From NCBI GenBank assembly GCA_902624785.1, contig CACNYU010000010.1:1-38758 (forward strand): a stretch of DNA of 38,758 bases. The letters are read 5' to 3'. The notes under the pieces are model-generated. The model saw nothing but the letters and a program-made list of their open reading frames with translations. It made no database searches and was not told the DNA's origin. This DNA is from an uncultured Prochlorococcus sp. (lineage in GTDB: Bacteria; Cyanobacteriota; Cyanobacteriia; PCC-6307; Cyanobiaceae). Position numbers and translations under genes: made by a program. This document shows, piece by piece, positions 34,867-38,758 of the stretch (the stretch's first letter is position 1; every line of letters starts with the position of its first letter).

Positions 34867-35976
34867 TTGTATACTCAAAATTCAAAATTAAATAATGATA
34901 TAGGCATTTTAATTTGCGGTCATGGGAGTAGGAATAAACTTGCACTAGAAGAATTTAAATATTTGACAAAATGTATTCAAAAAAGATTTCCTTTATTTAA
35001 TGTAGAATTTGGTTTTTTAGAATTTGCAAAGCCTTCACTAATTGATGGTTTAGACAAATTAAAAATAAAATCTGTTAAAAGAATTATTGCAATTCCTGCA
35101 ATGTTATTTGCAGCTGGACATGTTAAAAATGATATTCCAAGTGTTTTAATGACTTACGCTAACAAAAATGGTATTGAAATTAATTATGGTAGAGAACTAG
35201 GGATTAACAATTTAATGATAAGTGCAGCTTGTGAGAGAGTTAGAGAAGTATTCAAAGAAAATACAAAGATTGTACCTTCTGATTCTGTTTTAGTCGTTGT
35301 TGGTAGAGGATCTTCTGATCCAGATGCAAATTCAAATGTTGCAAAAATAACAAGGATGATTGTAGAAGGAGTAGGACTTGGATGGGGTGAAACAGTTTTT
35401 TCTGGAGTCACTTTCCCATTAGTAGAACCAGGTTTGAATCACGTTGTCAAACTTGGATACAAAAATATAATTTTGTTCCCATATTTTCTTTTTACAGGAG
35501 TTTTAGTAAGTAGGATTAAAAGGCAAAAAGATGCAGTTGCAGGAAAAAATCCAAATGTTTCCTTCTTTGATGCGAAATATCTGTCTTCCCATCCTCGAGT
35601 AATTGATACTTTTGTTGAGAGAATTGAAGAAATATTAAAAAATGAAGATAATTCTTCTCCAAACTGCTCTTTATGTAAATACAGGTCTAATCTTTATGGG
35701 TTTGAACAAGAAGTTGGCCTAATACAAGAGAGTCATCATGATCATGTTGAGGGATTAGGAATTAGTTGTGAACTTTGTGAGGCAGAGTGTAGTGGAGCTT
35801 GTGAAATTGAAATAATATCCTCTTATTCAACTCAAAAAGATCTATCGAAAAAAAATATTTCAGAAGAGAGTGATATCTCTCATCCCCATCCTCATCATCA
35901 TCATGAAATCTATCCAAATGCTCATCACCCTTTAGGGCCCATAACCCTTCAATCGGCAAATAAAGTTAAACATTAA
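34867..35976 (+). CDS. cbiX: Sirohydrochlorin cobaltochelatase, long CbiX type with metal-binding tail
   Basis: CbiX inserts Co2+ into sirohydrochlorin (or Fe2+ for siroheme). The N-terminal half has GHGSRN with H19 and the metal ligand H85 (AAGHVKND). A second, similar half follows (VVVGRGSSDPDA, then FPYFLFTGVLVSRI), with Arg in place of the first His. After about residue 265 come two cysteine clusters (CSLCKYR and CELCEAECSGAC) and a histidine-rich stretch HPHPHHHHE, as in long CbiX proteins that bind an Fe-S cluster and metal. At 369 residues it fits that type. The start is TTG 34867. This organism group makes its own pseudocobalamin. Confidence 0.9.
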   Translation: MYTQNSKLNNDIGILICGHGSRNKLALEEFKYLTKCIQKRFPLFNVEFGFLEFAKPSLIDGLDKLKIKSVKRIIAIPAMLFAAGHVKNDIPSVLMTYANKNGIEINYGRELGINNLMISAACERVREVFKENTKIVPSDSVLVVVGRGSSDPDANSNVAKITRMIVEGVGLGWGETVFSGVTFPLVEPGLNHVVKLGYKNIILFPYFLFTGVLVSRIKRQKDAVAGKNPNVSFFDAKYLSSHPRVIDTFVERIEEILKNEDNSSPNCSLCKYRSNLYGFEQEVGLIQESHHDHVEGLGISCELCEAECSGACEIEIISSYSTQKDLSKKNISEESDISHPHPHHHHEIYPNAHHPLGPITLQSANKVKH

Positions 35977-36044
35977 GAAATTCAGTTGAATATTGCTGAA
36001 TCATCTGTCTCTTTCTTACACGTGTCTTAATAGACTTATAGGTT

Positions 36045-36059
36045 ATAAGTAATACTTAT
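36045..36059. repeat. Perfect 7-1-7 inverted repeat
   Basis: ATAAGTA, one base, then TACTTAT. The arms are fully complementary and the element sits 29 bases upstream of the DnaA-box-like cluster. It resembles a dimeric regulator site; no regulator is identified. Confidence 0.5.
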
Positions 36060-36087
36060 CAATATAGATAAATTGTTTATTCATTGT

Positions 36088-36129
36088 TTTTCCACAAAAT
36101 AGATTTATTTTTCCACGTCCATATCCACA
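36088..36129 (+). promoter_or_regulatory. Three DnaA-box-like 9-mers in one orientation
   Basis: TTTTCCACA at 36088-36096, TTTTCCACG at 36109-36117 and ATATCCACA at 36121-36129 resemble the cyanobacterial DnaA box TTTTCCACA and the E. coli TTATCCACA. The first two start 21 bases apart, exactly two helical turns. AT-rich DNA follows. They may bind DnaA for regulation or at a replication or titration site; oriC itself is usually placed beside dnaN, which is not here. Confidence 0.45.
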
Positions 36130-36288
36130 GTGATCTTGTAAGGGATTGATGTTTATAAAGATAACTTCACTTCCTAATTATTGTTGACATTTTTAAATTT
36201 TTCTATCTAAAAATATAAATTAAATGAATATAATTAAAGATTACCAAAATAACATGAGTCTCATTTAATAATTAATCAATGTTTCGTT

Positions 36289-36317
36289 TTGACAGTATTT
36301 AAAAAATATATGATTAT
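36289..36317 (+). promoter_or_regulatory. Sigma-70-type promoter of the DUF2811 gene
   Basis: A perfect -35 TTGACA (36289-36294) is followed after 17 bases by GATTAT (36312-36317), four of six matches to TATAAT; TATGAT at 36309 is an alternative at shorter spacing. Transcription would start near 36323, about 20 bases before the ATG. Confidence 0.55.
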
Positions 36318-36344
36318 TGTTTTTGAAGTTCGAAATTTATTTAA

Positions 36345-36590
36345 ATGGATCTAAATACTTTTGAAAAGAATGTAGAAAATACCTATTCATGCAATCCCCA
36401 ATTATCTGTTTCTTTAGAAACAGAATTATCTGAAAGTCTTTATAAAAATATGAAGGATTTTGTTATCAGAAATCCTAAATGGGACCAATATCAACTTATT
36501 AATTCAGCAATAGCAACTTTTCTAGTTCAAAATGGATGTGGTGATAGTCAAGTAACAGAAATGTATTTAAATCAGCTTTTTAATCCCTAA
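36345..36590 (+). CDS. DUF2811-like small protein
   Basis: The 81-residue protein has VSLETELSESLYKNMKDFVIRNPKWDQYQLINSAIATFLVQNGCGD and VTEMYLNQLF, which match the marine picocyanobacterial DUF2811 pattern (VETELPE.L...MKDF...NP.WDQ, then FL.QNGC). The layout is that of a small ribbon-helix-helix-like or helical protein, possibly DNA-binding, but no function is established. It has its own promoter and an ATG start. Its 3' end overlaps the convergent GMC oxidoreductase by 24 bases. Confidence 0.75.
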   Translation: MDLNTFEKNVENTYSCNPQLSVSLETELSESLYKNMKDFVIRNPKWDQYQLINSAIATFLVQNGCGDSQVTEMYLNQLFNP

Positions 36591-38204
36591 GCAAGCTCTT
36601 CTACTTAATGCCATCATTGTTAGCGTAGGACTCTGCCAAGAAGAAGTTGGCCAGCAAGCTCCATCTAAAACGAAAACATTTTTACATCTCCAAAGCCTAT
36701 TCCATTTATCTAAAACACTCTCATCTTCCTTTAAACCCATTGGTGCTCCTCCAACTTCATGTATATAGTAACCAGGAGGAGGTATTTCTCCTGAAAGAGC
36801 AATAGAATTATTTTCAAGCAAATGCAAAAGCGGAATATTTAGCATAGTTTTTAAATCCTTAACTTTCCCTCCCGAATAATTTATTGCTTTCACCATAGTA
36901 TCTGACATATGTCTAATCATTTTGTGTTCATTGTCACTCCATTCAAATTCAATATTAGGTATTTGAATATCCCATTCATCTGTTTGATTAGAAAGCTTAA
37001 CCCTGTTCTCTTTGCGCGGTAATACCTCGCCATGAGATATAAGAAAGCCAATAGATTCATTCTCTTCTTTTTTTAAAAAAGCAGGGATACCTAACCTATC
37101 AATAGCACCCCAAATCCCATAGCCCCTTAAGAAGTCAGTATCGCCTGGCAATTGTGTTCCGAATGGGATAAAAAAGCTACCTGCTCCTGAAAGAGGTGCT
37201 TGATCATATGATTTCTTTGAGAAATTACCTGTATGCTGAATAGCAAAAAATTTACTTATAGAGACATGATCCATAAGATATCTTCCAAGTTTTCCTGATG
37301 TATCAATAAATCCAGAATCACACGATTCTTTTTCTGAATTTAAAAGAATTCGAAGAGTTGAAATTGTAGATGCGCATAATAAGATTAATTCGCAATTTAA
37401 ATCTTTTTTTAATCCATTATTTGTATTAATGATTCTAATTGAGGTAGCCATTTCAGTTTCTTTATTTGTTTGAAACGACTCCACAAGATGATTTGGAAGA
37501 ATTTGTACATTGCCTGTTTTTAGAGCTCTTTTAAGTGAACTGCCTAAGCTTGAAGAATTTGGCCAATCTTTCTCGTTAATAGAAGCATTTTTATCAAAAC
37601 CTCTCGACTGTATAAAGGGATAATTTAATTTTGATTTTATTTGTTCACCAAAAATTAGCTCACTTTGGGTAAGAGGTACTTCGCCAATATAATGCCCATT
37701 TGGAATTTGATCTAAATTATCTTTTTTGCCAAATATTTTGAAGGATTTCTCTACATAATCGTAATGAGGAGATAATTCATCATAATTGATTGGCCAGTTT
37801 TCTCCAAACCCATCTTTATCAGCTGGTTTAAAATCGTTGGGAGAAAGTCTTAGTGTAATTCCACCCCAAGTAAGAGATCTACCACCAACTTGTTTTCCTT
37901 GTGTCCAAAGAAAAGGTTTATCTTTTGGATAGATGTACGGATATTTCTTTTCATTGCCATATAGGTCTGGATTATTTTTCCAATAACCTGGATGTTGAAT
38001 TTGATTTTTATGTTTTTTTGATATGAACCCAAAAGCTCTTTTAAAAGTGTCAAGTGGCTCATTGGAGTAAGCTGCTTCCCTTCTTAAAAATGGCCCAGCC
38101 TCTATCATCAGAACTTTTATCCCTTGCTCGGCTAATGTAAGAGCAGCTATTCCACCGGTGGCACCTGTCCCAACTATTATTGCATCGAATGGATTTAAAT
38201 CCAA
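36567..38204 (-). CDS. GMC-family FAD oxidoreductase
   Basis: The 545-residue protein has the FAD-binding motif IIVGTGATGGIAALTLAEQG (GTGATGG at 12-18), a mid-sequence QVGGRSLTWGG that is typical of GMC enzymes, and the C-terminal LDGACWPTSSWQSPTLTMMAL, where GMC members end with PT..G.NPTLT.MAL. The family oxidises alcohols, sugars or sterols. No signal peptide is seen, so it is probably cytoplasmic; the substrate is unknown. The start is TTG 38204. It is divergent from the pentapeptide gene by 108 bases. Confidence 0.9.
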   Translation of the reverse strand: MDLNPFDAIIVGTGATGGIAALTLAEQGIKVLMIEAGPFLRREAAYSNEPLDTFKRAFGFISKKHKNQIQHPGYWKNNPDLYGNEKKYPYIYPKDKPFLWTQGKQVGGRSLTWGGITLRLSPNDFKPADKDGFGENWPINYDELSPHYDYVEKSFKIFGKKDNLDQIPNGHYIGEVPLTQSELIFGEQIKSKLNYPFIQSRGFDKNASINEKDWPNSSSLGSSLKRALKTGNVQILPNHLVESFQTNKETEMATSIRIINTNNGLKKDLNCELILLCASTISTLRILLNSEKESCDSGFIDTSGKLGRYLMDHVSISKFFAIQHTGNFSKKSYDQAPLSGAGSFFIPFGTQLPGDTDFLRGYGIWGAIDRLGIPAFLKKEENESIGFLISHGEVLPRKENRVKLSNQTDEWDIQIPNIEFEWSDNEHKMIRHMSDTMVKAINYSGGKVKDLKTMLNIPLLHLLENNSIALSGEIPPPGYYIHEVGGAPMGLKEDESVLDKWNRLWRCKNVFVLDGACWPTSSWQSPTLTMMALSRRACLGIKKLI

Positions 38205-38312
38205 AATTAGGCTGATATTCTTTTATTGATACAATATAGCATTACTTAAAATCCAAACTTCAAGAATTGTTCAATAGAAGTTAGAATTGCTTTAGTGCTT
38301 TTTAAGATTAAA

Positions 38313-38758
38313 ATGAGATTATTCGTTCTCTTATATTTAACCTTAAGTCTTTTATTCCCAAGTGCCTCATTCGCGGCATTAGATTATGGAAAACAATCGC
38401 TATTAGGCTTAGACTTTTCTGGATCTGATTTGCAAGGAGCTACTTTTTACTTAACTGATTTGCAAGACGCAAATCTTTCAGACTGCAATTTGGAGGGTGC
38501 TAGTTTATATGGAGCTAAACTAAAAAATACAGATTTAAGTAATTCAAACTTGAGAGAAGTTACTTTAGATTCAGCAAATCTTGAAGGAACAAACTTAACT
38601 AACGCAAATTTAGAAGACTCTTTTGCTTTCAGTGCGCAGTTTCACGATGTCAAAATATTTGGAGCAGATTTTACAAATGTATATCTTACAAAAGATGTTC
38701 TGAGAGAATTTTGCAAAAAAGCTGAAGGAATAAATTCTTTTACAAATAGAAAAACAAT
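38313..38758 (+). CDS. Thylakoid-lumen pentapeptide-repeat protein, partial (3' end outside window)
   Basis: From ATG 38313 the frame is open to the right edge (148 codons). The N terminus MRLFVLLYLTLSLLFPSASFA is a signal peptide with an ASFA cleavage site near residue 21. It is followed by pentapeptide repeats of the A(D/N)LxX type (SDLQGATFYLTDLQDANL, NLEGASLYGAKL, ANLEGTNLTNANLED), which form a right-handed beta-helix. After the repeats, KDVLREFCKKAEG and NRKT resemble the conserved tail of cyanobacterial lumenal pentapeptide proteins, so only a few residues are probably missing. Function is unknown for most members; an extracytoplasmic role in the thylakoid lumen or periplasm is inferred from the signal. 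Confidence 0.85.
   Translation, partial: MRLFVLLYLTLSLLFPSASFAALDYGKQSLLGLDFSGSDLQGATFYLTDLQDANLSDCNLEGASLYGAKLKNTDLSNSNLREVTLDSANLEGTNLTNANLEDSFAFSAQFHDVKIFGADFTNVYLTKDVLREFCKKAEGINSFTNRKT

Larger units (their letters stand above)
35977..36344. promoter_or_regulatory. 368-bp intergenic region with DnaA-box-like cluster, inverted repeats and promoter
   Basis: No gene fits in this stretch. It contains ACACGTGT at 36018-36025, a 15-bp inverted repeat at 36045-36059, three DnaA-box-like 9-mers at 36088-36129, and two TTGACA hexamers (36184-36189 and 36289-36294). The second is a good promoter for the DUF2811 gene. Confidence 0.5.

Noticed and set aside
35980..36001. Stem-loop after cbiX (ATTCAG ... 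CTGAAT) as a terminator
   Set aside because: The stem is only 6 bp with a 10-base loop and no T-run follows.
36088..36129. Calling the DnaA-box-like cluster a chromosomal origin
   Set aside because: No dnaA or dnaN is nearby, and only three boxes are present; kept as a regulatory observation.

Overview
The window reads as a chromosomal segment of a high-light-adapted Prochlorococcus, or a very close relative. The evidence is its very low GC, short or overlapping gene junctions, a single Pcb-type chlorophyll a/b antenna gene (15482-16540), a CrtL-b-type lycopene cyclase, a cyanobacterial FurA, a solanesyl diphosphate synthase, and several small families I associate with marine picocyanobacteria (DUF2811, DUF3721, DUF1350). 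I see no rRNA, tRNA, CRISPR array, insertion sequence or phage gene, so this is core-like chromosome, not a genomic island.

Layout: 1-8443 carries cell-wall and core metabolism: the 3' end of a probable murF, then on the minus strand glmU, a MnmC-like methyltransferase and aroA, then on the plus strand comB, a nitrilase-family amidase, a periplasmic amidase, murI and sds. 8526-14943 holds acs, a DUF1350 hydrolase, a DnaQ-like exonuclease, a protein built of ten-residue repeats plus DUF3721, hisS and three small genes. 14944-16592 is the pcb antenna locus: a long leader, a 58-codon minus-strand ORF and a clear intrinsic terminator. 16659-21595 has a GltS-like symporter, a GST-like protein, a GIY-YIG-like membrane fusion, a short-chain dehydrogenase and crtL. 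21817-29630 holds a divergent protochlorophyllide-reductase-like gene, an MscS channel, an isochorismatase-like hydrolase, fur, an ArsS-like radical SAM gene, and a divergent pair formed by a glucosylglycerol-phosphate-phosphatase-like gene and a dehydrogenase-like gene. 29701-33508 is a methionine and anion-transport cluster (metY, metA, SulP permease). 33538-38758 has an FAD oxidoreductase, a long CbiX chelatase, a 368-bp gap with DnaA-box-like sites, a DUF2811 gene, a GMC oxidoreductase and a truncated lumenal pentapeptide-repeat gene.

How the genes fit together: murF, glmU, murI and the amidase build and remodel peptidoglycan. sds and crtL supply plastoquinone side chains and carotenoids to the photosynthetic membrane that pcb serves. 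MetA carries the glutamate linked to acetyl-CoA use, which matches the adjacent O-acetylhomoserine sulfhydrylase MetY. The 22.8-29.6 kb block is rich in stress-type functions (osmotic channel, Fur, arsenic metabolism, compatible-solute phosphatase). The best candidates for something undescribed are the POR-like paralogue lacking the usual cysteine, the phosphatase/dehydrogenase pair, and the ten-residue-repeat protein. All functional statements come from reading motifs by eye; no database search was run.
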